DNA of 54,829 nucleotides from an uncultured Flavobacteriales bacterium (GTDB lineage: Bacteria; Bacteroidota; Bacteroidia; Flavobacteriales_D; Sanyastnellaceae), in NCBI GenBank assembly GCA_938074325.1, contig CALJFZ010000019.1, positions 1 to 54,829 of the forward strand, given 5' to 3'. Shown one piece after another: positions 36,441-46,079 of the stretch (its first letter is position 1; every line of letters begins with the position of its first letter). The translations under genes and the position numbers were made by a program. The notes under the pieces are model-generated. The model was not told the origin of the DNA, ran no database searches, and saw only the letters and a list, made by a program, of their open reading frames with translations.

Positions 36441-37088
36441 TCATGCCAAGGCCAAGACCGCGGCACCCAACCACCTTCCACCAGCAGCGCGTATTGCGGC
36501 TCCACACGCGGAAAGTGTGGCACCGGTTGTCATTACGTCGTCAACGACAATAACGTGGTCGTCATGCTGTAAGGCCACTCGATGCGCTGCATACAGCTCT
36601 CGCACCGTTTCCGCCCGTGAAGCACGAGATAGGTGCGTCAAGCTCACATCGTGCCGTGTCCGCTTAAGGGCACGGGCCGCAACCGGCAATCCCCATGCGC
36701 TGCCCAGTCCTCGGGCAATCCACTCTGCTTGGTTGTAGCCCCTCTGTGCACGCTTGCGCCAATGCAACGGCACCGGCACCAGAATTACCCGGCCATTTTC
36801 CGGTGCAGGAAGCGGCACGTGGTTGCCCAGCCAATGCCCCCAACGCCACGCCAATCGTCGGTTTCCGCCGTACTTGATCTCACTCAATTGCGCCTTCAAT
36901 AGGGCGTGGCCTCGCAACCGAAATCCCACTGCGCCAAATTCCAACCGGCAACGCTCCTTCATTAAAATAGGGCCTGCGACACCCAGCAAATCCGGCCAAT
37001 CCAACGTACAACGCGGGCACCCTATTCCCCAATCTGTCGGTCCTGCAAGCCAATCCCCACAGCCCACACAATGCCTCGGCCACAACAT
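36441..37088 (-). CDS. ComF-family phosphoribosyltransferase-like protein
   Basis: The 215-residue product from ATG 37088 begins MLWPRHCVGCG and has a second Cys pair (CPRC), forming the ComF zinc-binding N-terminus. The C-terminal domain is a type I phosphoribosyltransferase fold with the PRPP loop VIVVDDVMTTGATL. The middle has VPVPLHWRKRAQRGYNQAEWIA, a strong ComF signature. In competent bacteria ComF is needed for DNA uptake; its role in Bacteroidota is less clear. A TTG start at 37127 is possible. The gene is 35 bases upstream of msrC. Confidence 0.9.
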   Translation of the reverse strand: MLWPRHCVGCGDWLAGPTDWGIGCPRCTLDWPDLLGVAGPILMKERCRLEFGAVGFRLRGHALLKAQLSEIKYGGNRRLAWRWGHWLGNHVPLPAPENGRVILVPVPLHWRKRAQRGYNQAEWIARGLGSAWGLPVAARALKRTRHDVSLTHLSRASRAETVRELYAAHRVALQHDDHVIVVDDVMTTGATLSACGAAIRAAGGRWLGAAVLALA

Positions 37089-37183
37089 GCTCAACCCCTG
37101 CCAATTCACGGTCCAAACTTCTATCAATGCTTAGGTATGATTGCTCGCCAATTCACCGCCACTGCGGCTAACTTTGTGTGCGC

Positions 37184-38080
37184 ATGCAGTTTGGAAAACT
37201 TCCCTCCATCGATGGATTGAATGCCGCGGATTTCGCCCTCCCCGAAACCCGCTGGCACCACCAGTCTGCAGCCACCTCATATCACGTATATGCAGGGGGA
37301 ACGACATGGAACATCCCCACTTGGGTGGGCACAACCTACCCCGAAAAAACGCCGCGCCGGTTGTTCCCAGAGGCCTACGGACGGTCCTTCGGTACGATTG
37401 AATTCAACGCAACCCATTACCGCATTTACCCTCCGGCCAAAATGAAGGAATGGGCCGACGCTACACCGGAAGGGTTCCTATTCTGTCCGAAGTTCCCTCA
37501 AATCATCTCGCATTTCCGGCGCTTCAGCAATTGCGAAGGTCCCACGGATGATTTCATTGAAGGCCTATTGGCATTGGGAAACCGCTTGGGGCCTGCCTTT
37601 ATTCAGCTTCCACCCCATTTTGCGCCCAAACACGCTGCCGCATTGTGGACCTATTTGGAAAAGTGGCCTCGGGAATTGGCCCTTTCCGTGGAGTTTCGCC
37701 ATCCCGATTGGTTCGTGGGGGAGCAAGACCACTGGGCACAGTTGGCGGCGCTTGGTGTAGGCGCCGTAATCAGCGACACAGCCGGGCGGCGCGATGCCTT
37801 GCACATGCAGGTTACGGCTCCTCACGTATTGATCCGCTTTGGCGGATACGAAGGACATGCGATTGATGCGTTACGCCTGAAGCAATGGGGGGACTGGATC
37901 GAACAGCACGCTGCGAATGGGGGTTCGTCCTTTCACTTACTCGTGCACGAACCGGACAGCATCCACACACCGGCTACGTGTGAAGCCTTTGCCAAAGGCT
38001 TGGTAGCCGAAAAACGCCAGTCTTGCGTCACACCTGACCAACCAAACCGAGGGGCTAATTCCCAGATCAGCCTGTTCTAA
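37184..38080 (+). CDS. DUF72-family protein (TIM-barrel, YecE-like)
   Basis: A 298-residue member of the DUF72 family, a TIM-barrel fold of unknown function. Matching family features are GTTWNIPTWVGTTYP near the N-terminus, FGTIEFNATHYRIYP, LGPAFIQLPPHFAP, LALSVEFRHPDWF and the late RFGGYEG. The ATG at 37184 follows TAACTTTG (37169-37176) by seven bases, so it is preferred to the GTG at 37178. It is divergent from comF, and its stop overlaps that of the DUF1569 gene on the other strand. Confidence 0.88.
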   Translation: MQFGKLPSIDGLNAADFALPETRWHHQSAATSYHVYAGGTTWNIPTWVGTTYPEKTPRRLFPEAYGRSFGTIEFNATHYRIYPPAKMKEWADATPEGFLFCPKFPQIISHFRRFSNCEGPTDDFIEGLLALGNRLGPAFIQLPPHFAPKHAAALWTYLEKWPRELALSVEFRHPDWFVGEQDHWAQLAALGVGAVISDTAGRRDALHMQVTAPHVLIRFGGYEGHAIDALRLKQWGDWIEQHAANGGSSFHLLVHEPDSIHTPATCEAFAKGLVAEKRQSCVTPDQPNRGANSQISLF

Positions 38081-38550
38081 ATCCAGCCGAACTGGTGGAA
38101 ATGATGCGCCGCATGATGCAAAACCAGTGATTTAAAGTCAGATGTATACATCACACCGTACAACGGGTGATGCTGCTTTTCGGTGTTCAGTTCCTCCACT
38201 CGTTTTAGCATGAATCGTACGCGTTCCATTCCTGACTCCCACTCCGCCATTTGCTTGTTTGAAGCGTCAATCGCTGGCATAGTAGGTAAATCGCGAGGCG
38301 TTTCTCCAAGCGGATTTTTAGTCGTCAACGAGCGCAGGAAAAAAGGGCCGAGAAGACGAGCAGCAAGACGAGTCAACGCATTGACCTTTATTTCACCAAA
38401 GTACAAATCACCAAAGTCCGCAACGTGGTGCAGCATCTGAGGTGCGGACATCCTGCCCCATTGAGACTCTGCTTCGGGAAGGGCGTGTTCTAACGCTTTC
38501 GCTAAGGCCTTTCCGGAGGGAATGTCGACCTGAAAATCAAGCCGCTTCAT
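38077..38550 (-). CDS. DinB-like/DUF1569 protein
   Basis: A 157-residue DinB-superfamily four-helix-bundle protein. The characteristic histidines are visible: LHHVADFGD near residue 41, and a C-terminal LHHAAHHFHQFGWI resembling the DinB metal-binding ligands. The start at ATG 38550 is two bases after the secA stop, so it is translationally coupled to secA; the reading from 38592 overlaps secA. Members are putative metal-dependent or thiol-transferase enzymes; the substrate is unknown. Confidence 0.85.
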   Translation of the reverse strand: MKRLDFQVDIPSGKALAKALEHALPEAESQWGRMSAPQMLHHVADFGDLYFGEIKVNALTRLAARLLGPFFLRSLTTKNPLGETPRDLPTMPAIDASNKQMAEWESGMERVRFMLKRVEELNTEKQHHPLYGVMYTSDFKSLVLHHAAHHFHQFGWI

Positions 38551-38552
38551 TC

Positions 38553-41500
38553 TCAGCCGTGGCACTTCTTGTACTTCTTGCCCGAGCCGCACGGACAGGG
38601 CTCGTTTGGAAGCACCTTCTTTTCTGTACGTACGGGCTCAACCTTGCGGGGAGGCGGTGGAGGGCCACCGGCCGCAGGTGCACCCGGTCGGACGCCCGCT
38701 GGCGCTTGGCGGCGTGCCTGCGAGGCAGCCTGCTCTTGGATGTTTTGAATGTTCTCCTTCGACAAACTGATCTTGTTCGGCATGGCCGGACGGGCTTGAG
38801 GCGCTTGTCGAACGGGCTGATCAGATGGCCCCGTGGGGATGGTGCATCGCATCAGGAAGGCCGCCACCTCTGCATTCATGCGCTGGACCATGGCCTTGAA
38901 CAGCTCGTAGGATTCGAATTTGTAGATCAACAGTGGATCTTTCTGCTCAAAGCGGGCCAATTGCACATTGGAACGCAAGTCGTCCATGTTGCGCAGATGT
39001 TCCTTCCAGTATTGGTCGATGATGGCCAAAACAACAGCCTTTTCCAGGCTCTCCATGACACTCACGCCTTCGGATGCAACGCTGCGTTCGATGTCTGTGG
39101 CCACCTGCATGGTCTTGCGCCCATCGCTGAACGGCACGAGGATCTGCTTGAAGTCGTTCGCAGGGTCGTCGTGTACGCGTTGGATTACAGGATGCGCACG
39201 CTGCGCCAGTTCCTTCAGCTTTGAACGGTACACCCGCTCAGCCGCCTGGTAGGTATCAAAGGCGACGGTTTCCGCTGGGGTCGAGGCAAAGCCCTCCTCG
39301 TTCACCGGCGGTTCGATGCCGAAGTCACGAAGTAAGGTTAATCGGTACGATTCAAATTGCTTCTCCGGATGGTAGGACAGGACTGCGCCTTCAACGAGCT
39401 CGAAGAACATGTTCGCAATGTCCGTGCGGATGCGGTCTCCGTGCAGGGCGTGTCGGCGGCGCTTGTAGATGACCTCGCGCTGGGCGTTCATCACGTCGTC
39501 GTATTCGAGGAGTCGCTTGCGGATGCCAAAATTGTTTTCTTCGACCTTTTTCTGCGCGCGCTCGATCGACTTGGTGATCATGCTGTGTTGGATCACGTCG
39601 CCTTCCACATGGCCCAATCGGTCCATCATTTTCGACACCCGATCCGATGAAAAGAGGCGCATCAAATCGTCCTCCAAGGACACGTAGAATTGCGATGAAC
39701 CCGGGTCTCCTTGGCGGCCGGCACGTCCGCGCAGCTGGCGGTCAACGCGACGGCTATCGTGGCGTTCGGTACCGATGATGGCCAAACCGCCGGCAGCCTT
39801 TACCTCGTCGGTGAGCTTGATGTCCGTACCACGACCTGCCATGTTCGTTGCGATGGTCACGGTGCCGGGCTTACCGGCCTCGGTCACGATTTCCGCTTCC
39901 CGCTGGTGCAGTTTGGCGTTCAGCACCTGGTGCTTGATGTGCCGAATGTCCAACATACGTGAGAGCAATTCACTCACCTCGACGGTGGTGGTCCCGACCA
40001 ATACAGGTCGTCCAGCCTCACTCAGAGCGACGACATCGTCGATGATGGCGTTGTACTTCTCGCGTTTGGTTTTGTAAACGAGGTCCTCCCGGTCATCCCG
40101 CGCAATGGGGCGGTTGGTTGGGATGACCATCACGTCGAGCTTGTAGATGTCCCACAACTCGCCCGCTTCCGTCTCGGCGGTACCCGTCATCCCCGCCAGT
40201 TTGTGGTACATGCGGAAGTAGTTCTGCAACGTCACAGTGGCGTAAGTCTGGGTGGCGGCTTCCACTTTGACGTTCTCCTTTGCTTCAATGGCTTGGTGCA
40301 GACCGTCAGAATAGCGACGACCGTCCATGATGCGGCCCGTCTGTTCGTCAACAATTTTGACCTTGTTGTCCATGACCACATAGTCGACGTCCTTTTCAAA
40401 CAAGGCGTATGACTTGAGCAGTTGGTTCATGGTGTGAACCCGAGCGCTTTTGATGGAATAGTCCGCCATGAGCTTGCTCTTCAGCTCCAGTTTCGCTTCT
40501 TCGTCCCCTTCACCGTTGTCGATGGCGACCAACTCGGTGGCCAAATCTGGCATGGTGAAGAAGTGGTCGTCCTCCATGTTGGCCGTCAAAAACTCAATGC
40601 CCTTTTCCGTGAGCTCAACTTGGTTCTGCTTCTCGTCAATGACAAAGTACAATTCCGCGTCAGCTTTGGGCATTTCGCGCTTGTTGTCCGCCAGGTAGAT
40701 GGCCTCCGTCTTGAGCAATTGCTGCTTCATCCCTTCCAGACTGAGGAATTTGATGAGCGGCTTCGACTTGGGCAATGCGCGGTAGGCGCGGAATAAGGCC
40801 AAGCCCCCTTCAGCAATTTCGTCTTTGGTCGCTCCTTCTTTCTGCAAGAGCCGCTTCGCATCGGCCATGAACTGCTGAGCAGCTTTTTGTTGGACCGTAA
40901 CGAGCTGAACCACCTTGGGCTTGAGCTCGACGAATTCTTGTTGGTCGCCTTTCGGGGTAGGGCCGCTGATGATCAGAGGCGTTCGTGCCTCGTCGATCAA
41001 GACCGAATCCACCTCGTCGACGATGGCAAAGTGGTGCTTGCGCTGTACCAATTGCTCCGGTCGCTGGGCCATGTTGTCCCGGAGGTAGTCAAAGCCAAAT
41101 TCGTTGTTTGTGCCGTAAGTGATATCCGCACGGTAGGCTTCTCGGCGCGACTCGCTGTTGGGTTGGTGCTTGTCAATGCAATCCACGCGCATGCCGTGGA
41201 ACTCAAACAACGGCGCCATCCACTCGGAGTCACGGCGGGCGAGGTAATCATTTACTGTGACGAGGTGAACGCCTTTTCCGGTCAAGGCATTGAGGAAGAC
41301 CGGCAGTGTAGCTACCAACGTCTTTCCTTCCCCGGTCTGCATTTCCGCCACCTTGCCTCGGTGCAACGCCGCACCACCGACCAGCTGCACATCGTAATGG
41401 ACCATGTTCCATTCGACTTCGGATCCTGCAGCCATCCAGGTGTTGCCCCAAACCGCTTGGTCGCCTTGGATGTCCACCCCGCCGCGTTTGGCAGCAATGT

Positions 41501-41915
41501 CCCGGTCCCAATCGTTCGCAGTGACGGTCAACTGACCGTTTTGGGCCAAGCGGCGGGACGTTTCCTTCACCAATGCAAAGGCTTCTGCCATGACGCCTTC
41601 CAACACCTCTTCCAGCGCTTCATCGATGCGCTTCACCAATCCGTCAATTTGCTCGTAGAGGGCCTCCTTGCGCTCCAACTGATCCTCTCCCATCCCTGCA
41701 GCCTCCTCCCGCAACGTACGCTCCTCTTCTTCCAATCCCGAGACATGCGCTTTGATGCGGCTGCGTAAATCGTCGCTGCGTTCTCGCAAGCCATCATCGC
41801 TCAGCGCCTTCAACTCCGATTCAAAACCATGGACTGCGTCCACCACTGGCTGAATCTCCTTCATATCCCCCTCGGCCTTGTCGCCGACCAATTTTTTCAG
41901 AAGCGCTTTTAGCAT
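38553..41915 (-). CDS. secA: Preprotein translocase ATPase SecA
   Basis: SecA drives Sec-dependent export. The 1120-residue product has Walker A MQTGEGKTL (192-200), VDEVDSVLIDEARTP, the helical scaffold GMTGTAETE, TIATNMAGRGTDIKL and GTERHDSRRVDRQLRGRAGRQGD, and a C-terminal zinc-binding tail NEPCPCGSGKKYKKCHG. Residues about 60-120 are a coiled-coil-like insertion before nucleotide-binding domain 1, placing Walker A some 90 residues later than in E. coli; this is typical of Bacteroidota SecA. TATTTTCG lies four bases before the ATG. All T9SS cargo here must first pass this Sec step. Confidence 0.98.
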   Translation of the reverse strand: MLKALLKKLVGDKAEGDMKEIQPVVDAVHGFESELKALSDDGLRERSDDLRSRIKAHVSGLEEEERTLREEAAGMGEDQLERKEALYEQIDGLVKRIDEALEEVLEGVMAEAFALVKETSRRLAQNGQLTVTANDWDRDIAAKRGGVDIQGDQAVWGNTWMAAGSEVEWNMVHYDVQLVGGAALHRGKVAEMQTGEGKTLVATLPVFLNALTGKGVHLVTVNDYLARRDSEWMAPLFEFHGMRVDCIDKHQPNSESRREAYRADITYGTNNEFGFDYLRDNMAQRPEQLVQRKHHFAIVDEVDSVLIDEARTPLIISGPTPKGDQQEFVELKPKVVQLVTVQQKAAQQFMADAKRLLQKEGATKDEIAEGGLALFRAYRALPKSKPLIKFLSLEGMKQQLLKTEAIYLADNKREMPKADAELYFVIDEKQNQVELTEKGIEFLTANMEDDHFFTMPDLATELVAIDNGEGDEEAKLELKSKLMADYSIKSARVHTMNQLLKSYALFEKDVDYVVMDNKVKIVDEQTGRIMDGRRYSDGLHQAIEAKENVKVEAATQTYATVTLQNYFRMYHKLAGMTGTAETEAGELWDIYKLDVMVIPTNRPIARDDREDLVYKTKREKYNAIIDDVVALSEAGRPVLVGTTTVEVSELLSRMLDIRHIKHQVLNAKLHQREAEIVTEAGKPGTVTIATNMAGRGTDIKLTDEVKAAGGLAIIGTERHDSRRVDRQLRGRAGRQGDPGSSQFYVSLEDDLMRLFSSDRVSKMMDRLGHVEGDVIQHSMITKSIERAQKKVEENNFGIRKRLLEYDDVMNAQREVIYKRRRHALHGDRIRTDIANMFFELVEGAVLSYHPEKQFESYRLTLLRDFGIEPPVNEEGFASTPAETVAFDTYQAAERVYRSKLKELAQRAHPVIQRVHDDPANDFKQILVPFSDGRKTMQVATDIERSVASEGVSVMESLEKAVVLAIIDQYWKEHLRNMDDLRSNVQLARFEQKDPLLIYKFESYELFKAMVQRMNAEVAAFLMRCTIPTGPSDQPVRQAPQARPAMPNKISLSKENIQNIQEQAASQARRQAPAGVRPGAPAAGGPPPPPRKVEPVRTEKKVLPNEPCPCGSGKKYKKCHG

Positions 41916-42469
41916 GACGCGAAAATACGAAGGGAACGGGGTCCAAGCCGGCTAAATTTTTACAACGCCGTGACAGAACTATCAGCCGTTCAAAGGCTTG
42001 GCGAAAAATGCAATGGCGCCGTATGCAAGCCAGAAAAAAAACCAAGCGTTTTTCCGTGTTTTTTATCCCCAACGAACTAAAAATCTCCTGCTTTCCAACC
42101 CCATCAACGGTTAGCCGCATTTTGAAGATTCCGAGTGTTAAAAACTACCTCGATTTGTGAATTCTTTTGTTTTGGTCTTGTGCCCTCTCTTCTGCTTTCT
42201 TTGATGCATCAACGGTCGAGGTATCGTGTTTCACACCACAGCCCCTGGCCCTCTTTCTAAAAGCTATTGCGCCCGGCTCCAAAGGTGGAGAATAAGTCAA
42301 TTAGCCTCGAAAACCCAGCAAATCCAAGCGATTGGAGGACACGGAAAGCATCGAGGACTGGACTTCGACCCTCCAAATTTGACGCCGGATTAGCAGTCTT
42401 AAAAAGAGGCGACGCCAAGACCGACCTAACTATTCACCACGCCGTTTTCGGCATCAACCATTCACCGCC
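41916..42469. other. Non-coding region between secA and nrdB, 554 bases
   Basis: I see no credible gene here. The only longer frame (42267-42473, +) has no family match and runs into nrdB. The region contains: the probable secA -7 element (41920-41927); a candidate nrdB promoter at 42172-42203; a 10-base direct repeat CATCAACGGT at 42102-42111 and 42207-42216; and an eight-base inverted repeat TACCTCGA/TCGAGGTA at 42146-42153 and 42216-42223. No B12-riboswitch box or NrdR box was recognised. The length suggests a long nrdB leader or an unrecognised small RNA. Confidence 0.5.
42172..42203 (+). promoter_or_regulatory. Candidate nrdBA promoter (TTG-N21-TTTCTTTG)
   Basis: TTG at 42172-42174 is followed after 21 bases by TTTCTTTG at 42196-42203, one mismatch from TAnnTTTG. 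It would leave a leader of about 260 bases before nrdB. The inverted repeat 42146-42153/42216-42223 brackets it. This is tentative. Confidence 0.35.
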
Positions 42470-43549
42470 ATGAGCGAACACACACAAGAGGATTTGACCA
42501 CGACTGACTTGAACACAACCACTGAAGCAAGTGTCCAAACTTCCATTGAAGAGGTGTTGCCAGAAAACACGGTGGTGAGTGAACCCATCTTGGAGGATAA
42601 TCCGAACCGATTTGTTCTCTTCCCCATCCAACACAATGACATCTGGAACTTCTACAAAAAGTCCGAGGCAAGCTTCTGGACTGCTGAAGAAATTGATCTT
42701 GCCGCTGACATCGTTGATTGGAATGAGAAATTGAACGACGACGAACGCTACTTCATTAAACATATTCTCGCATTCTTCGCGGCCTCTGACGGCATCGTCA
42801 ATGAGAACCTCGCCGAAAACTTTGTTGCCGAGGTGCAATACACCGAAGCGAAGTTTTTCTACGGCTTCCAAATCATGATGGAGAACATCCACTCTGAAAC
42901 ATACTCGTTGCTCATCGATACGTACATCAAGGATGACGCGGAGAAGGATAAGCTCTTCAACGCCATCGAAACCATGGATTGTGTGAAGAAGAAGGCTGAG
43001 TGGGCATTGAACTGGATCGAAAACGGATCGTTTGCCGAGCGCATTGTCGCCTTCGCTGCAGTGGAAGGGATTTTCTTCAGCGGTAGCTTCTGCTCCATCT
43101 TCTGGTTGAAGAAGCGCGGACTGATGCCAGGCTTGAGCTTTTCGAACGAGTTGATTTCGCGCGATGAAGGCATGCACTGCGACTTCGCTTGCTTGCTCTA
43201 CAATGACCACATCGTCAATAAACTTCCCGTGAAGACCCTCCGTAAGATCATTATAGACGCGGTGGAGATTGAAAAAGAATTCATTTGTGAATCATTGCCA
43301 GTTCGCTTGATAGGTATGAACTCAGACCTGATGTCGCAGTACATCGAATTTGTTGCTGACCGTTTGTTGGTGGAGTTGGGTACCGAAAAAGAATTCAACG
43401 TTTCCAATCCGTTTGACTTCATGGACATGATTTCCCTTCAGGGTAAGACCAACTTCTTCGAGAAGCGCGTAGGTGAATATCAAAAGGCAGGAGTGTTGAC
43501 AAAATCTGACGAAGGGACCAAATCCTTCAGCTTGGATGCCGACTTTTAA
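42470..43549 (+). CDS. nrdB: Class Ia ribonucleotide reductase beta subunit
   Basis: The radical-generating subunit of ribonucleotide reductase, which makes dNTPs. The 359-residue product has the diiron ligands D107, E138, H141, E199, E233 and H236 and the radical tyrosine Y145 in [11 protein letters not shown]. The whole segment [13 protein letters not shown] through [16 protein letters not shown] resembles the eukaryotic R2 type more than the E. coli form, as is common in Bacteroidota. Residues 1-40 are a divergent acidic extension. It precedes nrdA by 75 bases. Confidence 0.97.
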   Translation: MSEHTQEDLTTTDLNTTTEASVQTSIEEVLPENTVVSEPILEDNPNRFVLFPIQHNDIWNFYKKSEASFWTAEEIDLAADIVDWNEKLNDDERYFIKHILAFFAASDGIVNENLAENFVAEVQYTEAKFFYGFQIMMENIHSETYSLLIDTYIKDDAEKDKLFNAIETMDCVKKKAEWALNWIENGSFAERIVAFAAVEGIFFSGSFCSIFWLKKRGLMPGLSFSNELISRDEGMHCDFACLLYNDHIVNKLPVKTLRKIIIDAVEIEKEFICESLPVRLIGMNSDLMSQYIEFVADRLLVELGTEKEFNVSNPFDFMDMISLQGKTNFFEKRVGEYQKAGVLTKSDEGTKSFSLDADF

Positions 43550-43624
43550 TCGTCAACCTGCACCAACGCAACACACCCACCTCGACCACCACTTCATCTT
43601 CACTTCCAAACACCAGCTCGCACC

Positions 43625-46006
43625 ATGCATGTAGTCAAGCGCGACGGCCGAACAGAACCGGTTCAATTCGATAAAATCACAGCCCGCATCAAGAAACTCT
43701 GCTACGAATTGCATGAGTCTGTTGATCCAACGAAAGTCGCCATGCGCGTCATCGAGGGCGTCTACGACGGTGTGACTACCACCGAACTGGACAACTTGGC
43801 TGCTGAGGTGGCCGCGACCAATGCTGTTACGCACCCCGACTACGCCAGCTTGGCCAGCCGCATCGCCGTTTCCAACCTCCACAAGGCGACCAAGAAGTCC
43901 TTTGCGGAAACGATGGAAGACCTCCACACGTATGTAGACCCTGTGACAGGTGAGAATGCATCCTTGGTGGCCAACGATGTGATTGAAATCATTCGTGAGA
44001 ATGCCGAGTTCCTCGATTCGCAAATCATTTACGACCGTGACTTCAACTACGACTACTTCGGGTTCAAAACCCTGGAGCGCAGCTACCTCTTAAAGCTTGA
44101 TGGAGAAATTGTTGAGCGGCCTCAGCACATGCTTATGCGCGTCTCCGTGGGCATCCACAAAGACGATCTCGACGCTGTGGTGGAAACCTACAATGGCCTC
44201 AGCGAAGGTTGGTTCACCCATGCGACTCCTACCCTATTCAATTCAGGAACCCCCAAGCCGCAAATGTCCAGCTGCTTCTTGCTCACGACAAAAGAAGACA
44301 GCATCAGTGGTATTTACGACACGCTGAAGCAGTGTGCTAAAATCAGCCAGAATGCGGGCGGAATCGGACTGGCCGTTCACGACATCCGCGCGACAGGGTC
44401 GTACATCAAAGGAACAAACGGTACATCCAACGGCATCGTACCGATGCTCCGCGTATTCAATGACACCGCTCGCTATGTAGATCAGGGCGGAGGGAAGCGG
44501 AAGGGTTCGTTCGCCATTTACATTGAGCCTTGGCACGCAGACATCCACGACTTCCTCGACCTGAAGAAGAATCACGGTAAAGAAGAGCAACGTGCGCGTG
44601 ACTTGTTCTACGCGTTGTGGATCCCAGATTTGTTCATGAAGCGCGTCGAAGAAAACGGCGACTGGACATTGATGTGCCCCAACGAATGCCCCGGGCTGGC
44701 AGACAACCACGGCGCAGCATTCGAAAAGCTCTACACCCAATACGAAGCCGAAGGCAAAGGACGCAAGACCATCAAGGCACAAGACCTCTGGTTCAAGATC
44801 CTCGAATCTCAAATCGAGACCGGTACACCTTACATGCTGTACAAGGACGCCGCAAACGGTAAGTCCAACCAGCAGAACCTCGGCACCATCCGCTCTTCTA
44901 ACCTCTGCACGGAAATCATCGAGTACACTGCACCGGACGAAGTTGCCGTATGCAACTTGGCTTCCTTGGCCTTGCCGAAATATGTCAAGGATGGTGCATT
45001 CGATCACGACGCCTTATTCAAAGTCACCTACCAGGTAACGAAGAATTTGAACCGCATCATCGACCGCAACTACTACCCGATTCAAGAGGCACGCAACTCG
45101 AACATGCGCCACCGCCCCATCGGTTTGGGAGTGCAGGGACTGGCTGACGTATTCATTCTGATGCGTCATCCCTTCGATTCAGACGAGGCACGCGCATTGA
45201 ATCGCGAGATCTTTGAAACCATCTACTACGCAGCGTGCACCGCTTCGAAGGATTTGGCCAAAGAAGAAGGCGCTTACGAGACATTCAAAGGATCACCTGC
45301 TTCCGAAGGTCGCTTGCAATTCGATTTGTGGGACGTTACGCCTACCGACCGTTGGGAATGGGATGTGCTCAAGGATGAAATCAAGGAGCACGGCATGCGC
45401 AACTCCTTGTTGTTGGCTCCGATGCCAACCGCATCAACGGCGCAAATCCTCGGCAATAACGAATGCTTCGAGCCTTACACTTCGAACATCTACACACGCC
45501 GTACGCTCTCAGGTGAATTCATCATCGTCAACAAGCACTTGTTGCGTGATTTGACCAAGCTCGGCCTGTGGGATGACGACATGAAGAACCGCATCATCAG
45601 TGCCAACGGTTCCATCCAGAACATCAATGAGATTCCGGACAACCTAAAAGCGCTGTACCGCACTGCGTGGGAAATTCCACAACGTGCCCTCATCGACATG
45701 TCCGCAGACCGTGGAGCCTACATCTGCCAATCTCAGTCGCTCAACGTCTTCATGGAAAACGTGAACACCGCCAAGCTCACTTCCATGCACTTCTACTCAT
45801 GGAAGAAAGGACTGAAGACCGGTATGTACTACCTGCGCACGAAAGCGGCTACCGACGCAATCAAGTTCACCGTAGACAAGAAGTACAAGACGGCACCGCA
45901 AGCAGAAGCACCGCGCAAATCCATCCAGGAAATGACCGATGCGGAACAAGCCGCCATGGCCTGTTCCATCGAGAACGGTTCGGATTGCGAAATGTGCAGC
46001 GGATGA
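43625..46006 (+). CDS. nrdA: Class Ia ribonucleotide reductase alpha subunit
   Basis: Catalytic subunit, 793 residues. An ATP-cone lies at the N-terminus ([16 protein letters not shown]). The barrel has [25 protein letters not shown] and [12 protein letters not shown]. The C-terminus ends in the redox-active pair CEMCSG used for re-reduction. The ATP-cone implies allosteric activity control by ATP/dATP. The order nrdB-nrdA on one strand, with a bidirectional terminator after it, indicates one transcription unit. The 75-base spacer before it shows no Shine-Dalgarno sequence. Confidence 0.98.
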   Translation: MHVVKRDGRTEPVQFDKITARIKKLCYELHESVDPTKVAMRVIEGVYDGVTTTELDNLAAEVAATNAVTHPDYASLASRIAVSNLHKATKKSFAETMEDLHTYVDPVTGENASLVANDVIEIIRENAEFLDSQIIYDRDFNYDYFGFKTLERSYLLKLDGEIVERPQHMLMRVSVGIHKDDLDAVVETYNGLSEGWFTHATPTLFNSGTPKPQMSSCFLLTTKEDSISGIYDTLKQCAKISQNAGGIGLAVHDIRATGSYIKGTNGTSNGIVPMLRVFNDTARYVDQGGGKRKGSFAIYIEPWHADIHDFLDLKKNHGKEEQRARDLFYALWIPDLFMKRVEENGDWTLMCPNECPGLADNHGAAFEKLYTQYEAEGKGRKTIKAQDLWFKILESQIETGTPYMLYKDAANGKSNQQNLGTIRSSNLCTEIIEYTAPDEVAVCNLASLALPKYVKDGAFDHDALFKVTYQVTKNLNRIIDRNYYPIQEARNSNMRHRPIGLGVQGLADVFILMRHPFDSDEARALNREIFETIYYAACTASKDLAKEEGAYETFKGSPASEGRLQFDLWDVTPTDRWEWDVLKDEIKEHGMRNSLLLAPMPTASTAQILGNNECFEPYTSNIYTRRTLSGEFIIVNKHLLRDLTKLGLWDDDMKNRIISANGSIQNINEIPDNLKALYRTAWEIPQRALIDMSADRGAYICQSQSLNVFMENVNTAKLTSMHFYSWKKGLKTGMYYLRTKAATDAIKFTVDKKYKTAPQAEAPRKSIQEMTDAEQAAMACSIENGSDCEMCSG

Positions 46007-46025
46007 TCCTTCGGGTTCATTGAAA

Positions 46026-46060
46026 TAAAAAAGGCGGGCCATAACGGGTCCGCCTTTTTT
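46026..46060. terminator. Bidirectional terminator shared by nrdBA and ctaA
   Basis: AAAAAAGGCGG, a 12-base interior and CCGCCTTTTTT form a stem whose A-run and T-run serve both strands. It lies 20 bases after the nrdA stop and 20 bases after the convergent ctaA stop. Confidence 0.85.
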
Positions 46061-46079
46061 GTGCTTCATCCTGAGCGAA

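Noticed and set aside
41916-42469. Cobalamin riboswitch or NrdR box upstream of nrdBA
   Set aside because: Neither a B12 box nor the AdoCbl core pattern, nor an NrdR-like palindrome, could be identified by eye; Rfam and motif scans would be decisive.
42267-42473. 68-codon open frame upstream of nrdB
   Set aside because: Non-ATG start, no family features, and it overlaps the nrdB start. Treated as non-coding leader.
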